Shown piece by piece: positions 1 through 15,000 of a DNA stretch of 64,000 nucleotides. Every line of letters begins with the position of its first letter. The stretch's first letter is position 1. Source of the DNA: Erpobdella octoculata (lineage: Eukaryota > Annelida > Clitellata > Hirudinida > Erpobdellidae); assembly GCA_963978895.1 (NCBI GenBank), contig OZ022241.1, positions 7,072,653-7,136,652 on the forward strand, written 5' to 3'. A model generated the notes under the pieces. The model had not been told where the DNA came from. It made no database searches and saw only the letters and a list, made by a program, of their open reading frames with translations. Position numbers and translations under genes: made by a program.

Positions 1-3000
1 ATGATGGAGAGAAGAATGTCTTGAAGTTTTCCCCTTCGTCTGCCTCTGCTGTTCCTCAGGGAGCTGGTCATGAAGTCGTGGAAAGCCTTGACGACCAGCG
101 GACCAACCTGGAAGTGATCGTCGATCACAATGTTACTTCTATAACTAACCATTTAATGCAGCAAACGATTTTTATGTACCTTGTAGCTGACGGAGCCAGG
201 ATAGTGCGATCTCGTAGAGCCGGAAAGAAACTTTTGAAGGACGAGAGAGAAGTTTTGATCCGAGAGAAGATCTGAGGCTTCTGATTCTGAGGTGTAATTC
301 ATCCTGGGAATGAATAAAAATACCATCATTCAACTTAGGTAAGATAAAGTGATGTTTTATTACAGACCATTGAACAATAACAGGAGTTAGTGTTAAAACC
401 AGAATCTACAGCTATCTTGATGTTAGAGTAGGATTATTTTAAATTTAATTAGAATAAAAACTAAAAAATATGTTTTCTTTCAATTTCCTGTTACTTAAGA
501 ATAAAACAAGTAGAAGTAATGGAACAAGCAGCTCTAATTACCCAAAGTAGCCCCTGTAGTTTTCTACCAGAGTCAAACACCTGAGCAGCTGAGTCCAGGT
601 GTGATCATTCAGGTAGGGTGACCTGACCACATAAAGTAGCAGGGAAGCTACAGCTTCGTCGTCGATGGGAGCGAGAGACAGGTGAACGCTGTCGCAGATG
701 ACGTCGGAATCCGTGGCAACAAGGGAGGCGGCAGAGTCGTTGAGGGTGAGCCAGACGTCGAGGAGATTTTCGAGGTTGATCTTGTTGTGGCTGTGAAGGT
801 TCTTGAAGAGTTTGCTGAAACAGGTCGACAGCAGTTCCACTGAAGCACACATCTGTTGCAATGAAATATAGATAATATTATGACGATTAGTCTGAACCTG
901 AGGTTATGGTCTTGCCAGCTTATAATGATTTTTTTTTAAAGTCTTGTCAGACTATAAAGGCTGTCATAAAAGACAACACTATGCAGTCAACAACATTATG
1001 TCAGTAAGATTTGAACCCCGGACTTTCCTCCGACCCACAACCAAACACTTGATCTCGCATACCACACCGTCATACAAAATGGAGCTAAATATTTGAAAAC
1101 AATAAATTCTGGGTTTATTTAATTTAAGAAATAAACAAACGACTTCAGTAACCTGAGTTGGAAAGGATAGATTAGGCATGTACGCGTCTTTCCCGACGGA
1201 AGTTGTTTTTCTGGCATCACCAGGAAGAGGCTGAAGAAGACACATTTGTGTGTGGTTGCCCTCCATGGCTAGTATTGCCTGGATCAAGTAAATAAATAAA
1301 TAATAAAAAAATAATCGAATAAATAAAAAGTTAAGTACACTGAGATTTCATTTGAAACTATTTCGTGAGTCACGTACGACACGTGGTAGCAATAAAAAAA
1401 ACCGGTTGTTAAACAAACCTTGAGCTTGAGTTCAGCCGGGAATTCCAGACCCTGTTCGAGCCTCGAATCGACGGCCAGAGAGATACCTTGAGGTAGAGTG
1501 TAATCGGAAGGTGGAGGAGCGACTTTCAAAGACTGATTGAACATGTTCGGAGCGCCCATCGCGGGAATCTTGCCGGCTGCACTGGACATGAGCGTGCCGA
1601 ACAGCGGCAAGGGAAGCTTGGACTGGAACATCGTTTTGCTGAACGACGTCGATGCGTTGTTGTTGTTACTGAACTTGTTGTTGTTGTTCGTGGGTAGTTG
1701 TTCTTGCGATGACGATTGGACGACCATGGAGCTACGAGAAACAATAGAGGTCGTAGATGTCGGACCAGATATTATTATTACTTTCCAATTTTGAAAAATC
1801 CTTGAGAGAATTCTTAAACGCCTAGTACAACAAGGCAATAAATAGCAAAAAAACTAACTTGGAGAACATCCAGGGATTGCTGGACTCGTAACTGTCAGCT
1901 GGGTCGAATACGGATTTCCAATCACTTTTTTGCGGTTCGGTATAACTGCGATTTCGAACAGAAAAAATTGATTTCATGTTATTTAAAAAAAATTAAATTC
2001 ATCAATAAAATTAAACCTACATAAACTGACTGTGAAGTACTAAAATATATAACCAATCTACAAACCTGGGATACAACCATGAGCTGATCGAATCCATATT
2101 TTCGCTACCGTCAAACGGAGATTTGATGTTCCCCCAATTCATCTTAGCCACCTCTGCCTCACTTGATGTAGAAAAAAAACAATCAAAGTTAAATTTTAAA
2201 AGCTGCAAACATCTAAAGATGACAATTTCTATGGCACGGTAAACAAAATAGCTACTTCACATTTAGACAACTTTTATGAGTCATTCTCAACAGTTGCTTT
2301 ACTAATTAACAAATAAAATTACAAACACGGTTTACCATTACACGCTCTGTTGCACTACAAGAAAAAAAGTGGTCTTAAGTTTCAAATTAACACGACAACC
2401 ACTTCGAATATAAACACCTAACGACTAGAAAACAACAAAACAACAACAATGCAATAAACAAACAAAAACAACTTACATGCTGGCATCATCGTTGACATCC
2501 TTGACGATCGGAACGACGAACATCTCTTCATCTCCGGCCATGTCTTGAACCAGCGAGTCCACCAGTAGGGACATCTGTTCGTCAAACTTACAGTCTGCCA
2601 TCAGGTCTGGAACTGTGCAATATTAGATGATGATGATGATAATAAGGAATATAATAAGAAGAATTACATAAATAATAATGATAGGGATAACAGCAAAATT
2701 TTTTCAAAACTAAATAGCCCGTCAACAAACATCATTGGAAATAACAACAAACTAACAAAAGTTTTCAATAAAAATCAAAAAAACTTTTTTAAACAGCACT
2801 AAAACAAAATGCCTTCAAGTCTAACCGGCAGAATTGTTGTCGAGAGCCGTGTCTTCATCGTCGTCATCGTCATCATCACTATCAACTGCTTGTAGGGTGG
2901 GAAGCGAGCAGGTGAACTTGAGTGCACCTTCACTATCAGGTGTTGAGTTGTGACAGTCGTTCGAGTTGTTCGTGTCCATGTGGAGCTGGCCAGCTTTTTC

Positions 3001-6000
3001 GGCTGCAAAAATTTCCCAGGTAAATGCTGATATTCTATTATTATTTCTTCATAATTATTTAATAATCACACATATATATATATATATATATATTAAACCG
3101 TATACCGATTTAATAACCATTGCTATATTTCCCCAAATAGACTCTTCTTCCTGGTCAGATACCCCATTAGAGCCCTGCACAGGCTGGACCTTCATTAAAG
3201 GTGACTTCATACAATGAGCCAGGCAGAAGTTATTGTGCTTAACCATGAGATTTTGTGCCTGTAAAAGTGAGCCAGGTCGGGCCCAAGTCAGCATTGGCTG
3301 GACCTGGAATTTTTAACCTATACAAAAAAACCAGACAGAGCCTAAAAATCCGCCCGTGCCAGGCCCTATACCCTACCCAGTGCACATTTGATAAAAAACA
3401 ACAGAGATCCGATTAAATAAAACCTTCGCCAGTATAGAATGTTCAACTCAGTCTTAAAAGACTATAAACTATTATAAAAAAAAAGAATGTTCAGCATTCG
3501 TTACCTTCGAGGACATCCTGCAAGAGACAGATTATAATGTGGGAAGTCCAAGCTCCTCCGCAGAGTTTTTGTCCGCTGCTGTAATCCCCTCCGCATGCGA
3601 GTACGAGAAGTCGTTCGATCTCTCGTACGTTCATCACTTCGGACAGCTGAATGGTCGGCTTGCAGCTGGTCATTATTCTTGTTAGAACCTGAAAAGTGAA
3701 TAAATTAATTATCATTAAATGTATTGAACTACTTAGAAATATTTAAAGCTACAGGATATTAAGATAAGTTATGCAAATGTTTAAATTGAAATGAAATCCA
3801 TATATGATTTTCATGAGCTTCAAGATGAATTCAAAACAACAGAATGACATCATCTACAATAAGAGCCAGCTTTTAAGGTAAAACAACTAACAACCTTGCA
3901 AGCAACCATGAAGAAATCAACATGACACATGAGGTCCAGAGAGAGAATGAGGGTTGACAGTCCTTTCACAAGAGTGAGACAAGTCTCACGAGACACCAGC
4001 GAGACCGGATCCCACTCCTGGAAATCCCATCCGTCCACCATCACGGCACCAGGCCCGTCTTTTTTGCCGACGCACGAAGCGATGCTACTGAGAAGCTTTT
4101 TCAAATTACTGACGTTCTGGTTGACTTTGTTGGCAGAATTTTCGGCATTGTCGATGCTGTTGCTGTAATTGCTGTTCTTCGTTCCAGAACCAGATGGTTG
4201 AATCACTGGAGTGGTTTCATCTTCAGAGTCAACCAGGGAGATCGAGGACTTGGAAGGCATGACTTTGACGGATTTCATGGCGTGCGGAGGTTTGAAAAGT
4301 GCCGAAATCTTAGACTTCTTGAGAGTATCTTGCGAGGAGCCGCTCTTTCCGAACTGGTAGCCTGGAATGTAATAATCGTTTTTCCACAAGTGCTTCTTCT
4401 GGTGTCCGAGTTTAACTGGATAGTTCAACTTCTGCTGCACGATTCTGGCGTATATCCTCCGTCTGTTTGAATACTTCAGCGAGTTCATGATACCCTTTAC
4501 GGGTTTAGCAGCTCCGGAGTTGGGGGCAGGGGTCGAACCGGTCTGAGAAAGGACGTCCTCGGCCTGCATGAAGTTCCATCGATTGTTCAGGCACGGAGAA
4601 GAACCTATCCATCTCGTTGAACCTTAAATTATATCAGATAAAAAAATTTAAAAAATTAAAATACTGAAAATACTTTAAAAGATATTTCGCATGTGACAAA
4701 TATGTTTAATAGAACAAATAGTTTTCATTGACCTGATTTAATTATGAAAAAAAAAAAACAAAATCTCGAACCGTCTTTATCTTTTCCGGCAGCTTGCCTC
4801 TCTCCATCCTCCAGATAAGCAGCTGACGATACATTATCCAACGACTTGCTGACAAACAGCAGCAACCAGCTGATTAGTGTCATGTCGATGTTTTCTGATT
4901 TATTTAATAAAAATCATATTAACTCAGTGGTAATACCAACAACACAATTGACCAACATAAACAATAATATTTACAAGAGATCACACTTAATACTAAAAAG
5001 AAATTCATTAAAATGGCTAGAAATTGGAACATGAAATAGTACCGATTTTATTCTGAACTCTTTCTTTTTCATTTTCTTTTTGACTAAAAAGTGGTAGGAG
5101 GAGTCTCGACAGCAGACTGAGAATGCTTTCGAGGACTTGACCTGCTGATGGGCTGCACAGAGACTTCTGACCAAGAAGCACCATCAGTACAAACAGTCTT
5201 TAAAATAAAACAAAAAAAATCAACTTAAATGTCAGCAACAAAATCTCAAAGTGTAGTAAGGATTATAAGACAAAAGTGGCAAAGCGAACCTATCCTGAGG
5301 GAACATGTGCTTCTGATCAGAGGAGAAGAATTCCACGAAGATCCTCCCTAAAAAGTCCCCCCACCACGGCAGGTCACCGCACACGTGGGCGAGCAGTATG
5401 CCGCACGTCGTCTGTAACTTACGACTCGAGCCCAAAATGCAGAGGCTACTGAAGAGCAGCTGAGCGTGCGGCAAGCCCTCGACGAACGGGGCGTGAATTA
5501 CGGCCGAGAGTGGTAGATTGATGGCAGGAGGGATGCCTGCCGAAAGCCCTAGAAGGACTTCTGAAAGTTTCTCAGCCATGAATCTGAGAGTGTCAGTGCT
5601 CAATGCTTCCAAAACTTTCTTGACTTTTTGAGGGTTGTTCAGGTCAAAGTTCAAGCTGTCAGAAGGCTGTTGACTGCTGGTGCCCAGTTCTTGCTGAAGG
5701 CGATGGATTGCTCTCTTAGCAAGGTTCAGTTGAATCTGATAAGGGAACCACACACAAAAAATGTCAGTGTACTTCAATAACATTTTAATTAATTTAGTGG
5801 AAGTTTATTCATGCTGAAATATCCTAAATATTGAAGCATTTTTACAAAAGAAACCACCACAAAACTTTCAACAACAACTAAGGAGCCAACGTTCTTGAAA
5901 CACTAAACTTCTACTTTGTTCAAAATCATCTGAAACATTGAAACAATCGAAAATGACAACAACATTAACACACCTGCAGTTGAACAGTCTTGTGGTAAGT

Positions 6001-9000
6001 CTGCACGACTCTTTCTTCTGCCGCCGAATATTTTCCCTTGGCCATCAACATTGACCTCGTGGACCGGTCACCTTTCTGACTCTGCATCAGAGCCGAGGCT
6101 AGCTGGGTGAGACGACATTTGGCCAGGCCATAACTGTGGAAACGAAAAAAATATTTAAAGAAAAACTCAATAAAAATAAGAGAGACAGAAAAAATAACTT
6201 TTCTTCTACAAATACAACAAGCAAATAACTAAAGACCGGCAGTGACCATTTCTGATGGTAATGCCGAAATATATCCAACTACACGGACATAAGACCAACT
6301 ACACGGACATAAGACTAACTAAACGGACATAAGACAAACTACACGGACATAAGACAAACTACACGGACACATAAGACTACCTGCACTGGATATCCTCAAG
6401 AAGTGACATGTAAATGTTCAGCTGAGTCAGAGCCTGTGTCCTCTCGTTTGGTGTCAGGAGAGCCTCGGATTGCTGCAAGAAGCTGAGGTTGACGGAGGAC
6501 GAGAGAAGAGAAATGAGAGACACGTCGCTGATCCTCTCCCACGGAACGATGAAAGAACGCCCGTAGAACGAACCGATGGGGACTTTGGATCTGCCCGTGT
6601 TGCCCCCGAAGCGACGGATTGTTGTGATCTGGAACGTTGAGGCAGTTATTTAATCAATTTCAGGAATGTAAAATTATAGAAAAGAAAATAATTAGTTCAT
6701 CTGTGGTGTCATTAATAAGCATATCTACTGGTGATTAAATAAATTTACTAAGAGTAAAATAAACATGGAAACTATTAAATTTACAACATACAACAAATAG
6801 AAAGTTTTATAAATTTTCAAAGTTCAATCAGTAAGAATAATGAAAATATTAAATAATAATCATTGTAAAATGCAGCTTAAACCCTCAAAAAAACTTTTAA
6901 CAGAATAAAAATTTAAAATTGAAAGAATACAACATAAAAACAGAGAAGCAATCTCAACAAATCACAGACCTTGAGATATCTACAAATGGGAGGAGGCAAG
7001 ATGTCACACATGACCAGATTGGTCGACCAGATGTCGTTCGATTCCACCAATCGCTGGCCATCCGATCTTTCCGAGTTGAGCCACACGTCGATGGACATGG
7101 AAGCGACGTCGGAACACGAAGGAATGAGAACGTCGGTCAGGCAGATGGGCTTGCCAAAGTCCAGTACTACAAACCTGCGAGCCCCTGAGGTAGTGATTCA
7201 ACAATCATGACTCACACAAAATATAACAGCTTGAAAAAAATTAACATAATAAAAAATTCAAATAAATAAAACTAGAGTAACAATTTTTTTCAGATTTAAA
7301 AATTGAAAACTAAAAATTTTCTCTAACCGGAATGAACCCGATCGATGACCAGTGCGTACGGAGTCGGTGTTTGGAATACGTTTTTCGTTTGATGCCAAGC
7401 GAATGAAAATTTCGAGGAAGATTGACCTCCGAGGTTAACAGAATCAGATTCATCACTTGTTCCTCCGAGCTTTCAAAAAAAAAACAATCGCAAACGTGAA
7501 CTTAAATGCATAGCACTGAGAAAATTAAAAGAAATGATGAAATATTACTTAAATAATTAGTGATTTAAAATCCTCGATGAGGAATAAACATTTTGATGTT
7601 CTTGAATGTTGTTGTTATATATTCTTTATTTAAATCAAAAACTCTATTATTCGACATTCAGATGTAGCCCAACAACTGTGGAGTAATAAACATTGTTTAT
7701 TTGTACAGTACTGTGGAGTAGTAAGCATCTTTTATTTGTACAGTACTGTTGAGTAGTAAGCATCTTATATTATGTACAGTACTTTGGAGTATTAATAAAC
7801 ATCATATACAGTACTGTGGAGTAATAAACATCTTATATTTGTACAGTACTTTGGAGTAATAAACATCATATATTTCAAAATCTTAAACAAGCCTTTACTA
7901 GATAAAATGCTTCATAATAGGATCATTTGCATCCTATGACACTTTCACACCAAAAAATGTGTCTCCTTTGCAATGTTGTTAGAAATGTAACTTAAGTATA
8001 CTGTTTAAAGAGTGGATTTTTCTAAATAATTTCCTTTCTATATTTACAGTTATAAAAGGAAAACATTTAAAAGTAGGCTAATATTAATTCATCAAGTGCA
8101 ATAACACAACCAAGAGATATCTCAATATATCATTAAACACATTTTGTAATGTTAGTGATTTTTAACTCCAGAAATTATCTTAAGCTTTTGTAATGTTGAA
8201 TGTAATAACAGAGAGGATTTGATATACTTCAGTATTTTGGAATTAGAAGTAAGTTTTGCTTGCAAATGAAAGGCTGCTACAATAAAATATTCAATGTGGA
8301 ATAGAAATCTTTTGGTAGATTTTGGAGAGAAATGATTGTCACCAAGAATTTTCCAGAAATTAATTACTGTCCAGATCCACAAAAAAACCAATAATCTCAA
8401 CTTAAACTCAGTTACTAAATAACTTGTTTTAAAAAAATATCGAAAGCAGCTTGCTAATAGTTTAAACAAACTCATGTCAGAAAAGTTAGCACTTCAATTT
8501 ATATGCTGAGTAATCTTTGAAGAATTTTAGCTACCTACTATAACTATTTTAGCTACCTACTATAACTATTTTAGCTACCTACTAAAACCTATTTTAGCTA
8601 CCTACTACAACCTTTAACATCCTACATTGAATGATAATAAAGTCATCTTTCAAATACTTTCAATCAATTTAAAAATAAATACCAGCTCATTGAAGGAGTT
8701 GCATTTTATTTCAAGAGGTTTGTTTTTAATGATAACACAATGATATAATGAGCAGTGACAAGTCCAAGAGGGGGTGGTTAAAGAGTTTAGACCCCCCTCG
8801 TCTTAATATCTAAATTTTGTAATAACAATTATTTGTAACATTTTTGGCAACTAAAAAAATATAACATTGTTTAAATTGAGCCCTAAAATTGAAAGTAACA
8901 GCTCTCCTTAAATAGTACACCTACAATTAAAAGTATCAGCTCTCTTAAACTGCTTAAGCCCCCTGCATAGATATCCTTAATGGACCACCTAAATATTAGT

Positions 9001-12000
9001 ATCCACTTTTAAAATTAGGTTTATTCAAATTTGTTAACCATGATTAACACAATATCAAGTTAAAATGAAAGCACGACTAAAAAGCGAATGTTAATAAAAA
9101 CCTTAGGGTCATTGCTCCCTTTGCCAGGGCCTGTCTGATATTCAGGGAGAGTGATGGATGAGAACAAATTAGAAAAGATCTCGTTCGGTGGAGTCATAGG
9201 TGGTGTCATGTAGAAGGGAGTGTTTTTAGGGGTTGGAGGAAGAAGAGACTCGCCCCCCGTGGCACCTGATGCTGATGCTCCACCAGATTGCTTCGACGAA
9301 CCACCTGCAGCTATGGCTTTCGTGGTTTCGGCCAGTTTCTGAATAACAAGCAATGGAGACAGATTAGATGAGTAGTGTATAAAAGACAGAAATGAACATG
9401 ATCTTTGTTTGGCTGAAAAATACTAAATGAACAATAACATTTACTATATCTAAAACAAGTTACTTTATATTCGACAACAAATAAGCTAATATAATATAAG
9501 CAAATTAAATATAATCAATTAAAAATAAATTTATTAAATATAAGAAATAGAAATACAATCAATTTCAAATAAGGAAATTGAACACAATAAATTATAAATA
9601 AAATTGATTTAAAAAATGAAATCAATATAATAGAATAAAATACAATCAATTCACTTGTTCAAGTTTTTTCTTTTGCATCTGCAGCTTGAACAGCATCAGC
9701 TGTTTATTATGAAGTTGTTGAAGCTGCGAATCTTCAACAGAGCCGACCATAGACCCCACGGCGACGGCCCCGTACTGCCCGCTCTTGAGGGGCACCTGCA
9801 CTCCCGTGGCTGCGTCGAGCACCATCACCGAAGCGACATCGGGGGCAAAGTTCATCGGCCCCCCGAGCCCGTCGCTCAGTCCGATCATTGCAGTGGGCTG
9901 CATTGCTGAAGGTGCGATAGATTGTGCTAGTGGGAGAGCTGTAAAACAACCAGGGAGAAAATAAATGAAAATCATTTTCCATCAAAACTATCAGCAACAC
10001 GACTTTTTATACAAAGAAAATCAAACAAAGACATCAGAATGCTAGAGTTTAAATGTTCTATGGAAATTAAAAGTAATAGAAATTAACACAACAAAGAGCA
10101 ATGCGCAGAACACTAACTGGCATCAAGTTCTTCCATTCTGGTACCATCGCTGACAGAATGGCACGTAAAATGGAGAGGTTCCGCTTCAAGCAAGCCTGTC
10201 ATGAACCTAAAACAAATATGTGACATTCAAAGTAATATTACAATAATATATTAAAAACAAACACGTGACAATCAAAGTAATATTTAAATAATATATTAAA
10301 AATACATATTCCATTATTCATCACCATAAAACAACGATTATCCTGAATTTATATCAAACTCCTCCATCTAACCTGTTTATGTGTTCATTCTTCACCACTG
10401 CTTCCCTTCCAGCAGCACCAAAATTCTTCTCCAAATCAAGGAGATACATGATATCCTTGAAAACTCCCTCGTCAGGAAAGAGAGAAGAGGTCAGATAAGA
10501 CGACACCCCCTGACTACCTCCGGACAGGCCGGAGTTCAGAGGCATTCCGCCGAGCATGGAGCCGTACAAATAAGATGACTGCCCCCCGACGATGCCCGCG
10601 TACGTTCCACCTCCGAGTGCAGCAGCTGACGCCTGCTGTTGAGACTGCTGAGACCTGTTTTGCACGCCCTGCGGTGAACCCGGCAACGAAGGGTCAATTT
10701 CAAAAACATCAGAATCAAACGGGCGTCCGTTCAGTCCCAGTCTGGTGCCCAGGAAAGACTGGAGTTCGTCGCTCCTCTTTCCATACTCGTCTGCTACTCT
10801 GGTCAGCAGCTCCCCACAGCAGAGAGTAGCAAGCGAAGGGTCAAGGTGCTTGACGTGGTTGAGCATGGCAAAGTACCAGTGTACGGAACCGGCCGAGGTG
10901 GTCGACAGCACCTGAGGCAGGGAGCTGATCAGGCTACTCAACAAGGACATTTGAAACTGAGCCAGAGAGCAATTTTCCACTGCTTTTCGCGAAGAACCAC
11001 AGTGCCTGTAAATTAACAAAGTAAAGACAAGAAATCATTATGGATTAATACTGAATTAGGTTTAACTATCTTTCTGTCTCAAAAAACGGGAAACAATTTC
11101 AACATAATAATAATTATTATATAGTTCTAATTAGAAACTCATTTAGAAGAAAACAAATCAATTGAATAATTATGAAATATGAAAATATCCACAAATTAAA
11201 GCTACAATACAACATTAGAAATAATAAAAATACTGACACTAGACATGCTGCAAGGAATCTGGCACACTTGTGAGCTAAACTCCTGTCTGAAGACAGCAAG
11301 CACGTTTTTATAACGTCTATCAAACCCTTCTGGATTAACTTCATCAAACCCTGACCCTCTACTTCTCGGCTAGGGAATTTAAAAAAATTAAATTTAAAAT
11401 AATACATTAGAAATAACAGAATAAAATAATTGCATCTAAATTAATAAAAAAAATTACATAGAGACGATACAATCAATCTCATTATTTTATAAAACAAGCA
11501 ACAATTTATTTTATTTCTTACGCATTTTTGACCACATCAGACAAATCCCTGGTAACGTTTACAATCCATATGAGAATGTCCAATGCCAGATGAAGCTTGA
11601 CGGTTCTGACGCTACCGACCGCCGACACCTTTTCTCTGCCGCCGATTATTTCCAGGAGTCTCTCGTGAAAGGAAGAATTCTCCAGCATGTAAATCCTGTT
11701 CATCCTTCTAAGGTGGGCAAACCGGCCTCCAAACACTGACCTACCGAACGGAATTTTCCCCTGTTGTCTACACAAAATAATACTCATTTTCAGAAAGTTA
11801 TTATGTATCTACAATCCCCTGATGTCTACACAAAATAATACTCATTTTCAGAAAGTTATTACGTATCTACAAGCCCCAGCAACACAGCTTCAGAGGTGCA
11901 AGGTGTGGCATGCTTGAATAACATACTGCTGAGAGTAAAATTCACAAACACTCTACTCATAAGTTGGGTAATTTAAACCAATAAAACTAAATGATTATAT

Positions 12001-15000
12001 CACTAAATCTTAATACATTATTGAAATTTAAAATGTTTGAAAAACTAATCTGAAAATCAAGTACAAATGCTGTTTGATCAACTTACTCTCTCATGGATCC
12101 ACCAAATTTTTTGAACTTTCTGATGGTGATAGAAATTTCCTGTACGGTCACGCCGTTCTGAGAGTTCAACATCGGAAGGTCGCCACCCTTGGACTTTGAA
12201 CTTTGACCTAACATGGAGGAAGAAGGTCCAGATGGAGGTTTGCCAGAAACGACGGAGTCCCACTGAAATTATTTGCAAAGTAAAATGCTTAATTTCTTAT
12301 TCTACATATCACTTTAATTATAAACCAATCAATCAACATTAGAATAAAACTGTTCAAATAAAAATATTGTCAGCAATAAAGACTTCATTTTATGCTCATT
12401 AAAACAAATTGTAAAAATAAGATTGAAATAAATACTCATCATCCCCCCCATTCATCCATACACCCATCCCCACCAACACACCCACCCATTTATGACATAG
12501 TCATCCCCCCATACATCCACCTATACAACCATCCCCCACCCACCCATCAGCCTACCTACCTGTCTATCCATTCATCTAACCATTCATTTAATTAAACCAA
12601 TCTCTTTTTGAAGATGTTAGAATATGTTTCATAAGTATATTATCAAACTTATGTCTCTTATGAAATTGTCACGTCACCATCATACTACTAATCAAACCAT
12701 ATAAAATGAAATTACATTTGACTTATACAAAATTAAATCACATTCGACTTATACAAAATGAAATCACATTCGACTTATACAAAATGAAATCACATTCGAC
12801 TTATACAAAATGAAATTACATTCGACTTGGATGCAGGTGCAGCTTTTTTCTGCTGTTGTTGCTGCAGAGAGTCAAAGGTGAATACTGAATTGACCTTAGA
12901 AGAGGATGATGACGTGTTGACAGTCTTGAAGTGAAGCAGAAGAGTCTTCGACAGGTCCTTCATGAGGTGTTTACTGGCCATCGGAACAGTTCCCTGGATG
13001 CCGGTGAGGTCCAAAAAGTCGCAAATGTCGATCGGGCCACAGACCACCTGTGCGATGAATCAATTTAAACGTGATTAAGTATTAAAACAAAATTACCTGA
13101 GATGTTATTAATTATAGAAATGGCTAAGTTTTTTTAGTTTCATTTCTTTTTGAAAAGCTCAAATTCAATTAAAACATTTCAAGTTCTTTATTACACATAG
13201 AAACTCGATTGAAAGATGATCATTTCAACCCACCTTGGCTTTATATCTCGATTCCAGCTGTTCGACGTACTCATCGTCGTTGGAGCACTCCGCGTTTCTC
13301 CGACCATCTTTCGTGTTCAATCCGAAATCAACCTGGTCGTCAAGACAACGACCCTTTCCACCCAGGCCTCCTTTTGAATTTAGCTTCATGAGAGTGACTT
13401 TGATCTGAGGTTGAGGTGAAGCCGGTGACAGCGAATGGAATGAACTGCTGAGAGAAAAGCGAACGAGCAAGTGACCGATCATGGTCGGTTTCGGCAGGAC
13501 CAGTTCGAATAGGTTTTCATCTCCGAGGGCACTACATGATAAAGAAGAAAATATTACGAGCTTAGAAAATTAAACGTAAAACAAATCTAGATAGATGTTA
13601 CTTGATATTAAAAATAACTCAGCATCAATTATCCATTTCGAAGCAACAATACAAAATTTATAAAATTTTATGGAGGGAAAATATTAGTAGTTAGTTTATA
13701 GTTATTTAAACACATAATTTTACACATTATTCTATATTTTTATTACAGAACCAGAGTAATTCAACTAGGAAAAAAATTTCTGCAGGACAGTAAGGTTCAA
13801 TAGCTAAAAAAAAGAGTAGTAGAAATGAAAGCATTAGATGACAGATGTATTCATATAGACTAAAGCATAGAGAGTTATCTATATTACACCAAATATTCAT
13901 ACTAAAACAAAAACTGATAAAAATATCATCCAATCAAAACATACAACAAACCTCAACTCAATCCAACCAATCAAAACAAACAACAAACTTCGCCTCAGAC
14001 TGGATTAACCAATCAGAAAAAAAAAAAAATTCAGCCAGACTGAATTGAATCCATCAACCAATCCAAACAGAACAGCAAACCTCGACTCAGACTGAAGCTT
14101 CCACGTGCGAGTGTGCTGCACTCCCTCGCCATGTTGATGGAGATGCTGAGGATGTTTCCGCTGTTGTTGTTCCTGCACGACTTCCTTCCAGCACGGCGGG
14201 ACGGTCGAGACGAATCGCGGCGTCACGTTCTTGTAATAGATCAATCTCCGTAAACCAATCAGAACGCTTGCAGACAACTTCTTCTGCGCCAAAAGGGTAG
14301 CTAGAAAAACAAATAAATACAATACAAGTAATCAGATAATGTTGTTGTCAGCACTGAAATATTTCAATGATGGTGTGATGTATGTGTGTGTATGGAGATT
14401 TTAAGATGCATGCTTTTCTTCTCAGAGTGCAAGATGAATTCACCAATTATCTTTTGTTTTTTTGTGTTTGTAAGAGAGCAGAGAAATTGTAAATTAACAT
14501 CTCCAGAGAAAGAGAATGAATGGTGTGAAAGATGAAGTCTTGCAGTCAAGTAGGTGACTTCAATGTGGAGAATGTTGCTCTAGATTTAAACAGGACATCC
14601 AGGTGATGGAAAGAAGTGATACCAAAGAGGATGAAATGAAACCATGGTGGATGACTATAATAATAATAATAATAATAAATATTTTTTTTTTTTTAAGGTT
14701 AGTGAAAGGAGTTGTTAACCCCGCGAGACACTCAACCTGAGCAATGCGTGTAAACTCCTTGCTTAAGGGAGCTACGATGGTGACGCCTGTGAGATTCGAA
14801 CCACCGACCTACGAGGCGACAGGCGAACGCTTTACCGCTTAGCCACCACCGCCATAATAATAATAATGTTTTATAATATTTAGAGTGGCGTAAATCCTAA
14901 AGGACTTCAAGGCCACGGAAGGGTTCTTTGCAGAGGCAGCCATTTATAGGCGCCTACCCCTTATGCAATGCGAGTTAACTCCTTGCTTAAGGGAGTTACA

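Noticed and set aside
21..275. Plus-strand frame of 84 codons
   Set aside because: It is the antisense of two BIRC6 exons (1-107 and 180-303), which read clearly as BIRC6 on the minus strand.
3169..3368. Possible hAT element with AGAGCCCTGCACAGGC and GTGCCAGGCCCTA ends
   Set aside because: The ends are only loosely complementary and no 8-bp target duplication was found.
8750..8990. Possible MITE around CAGTGACAAGTCC and GCCCCCTGC
   Set aside because: No inverted partner for the left end and no flanking duplication.
14780..14853. tRNA gene candidate
   Set aside because: A and B boxes are present, but no proper acceptor stem was seen and the sequence continues into a SINE body with an A/ATT tail. 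The same holds at 15005-15078 and 58830-58905.
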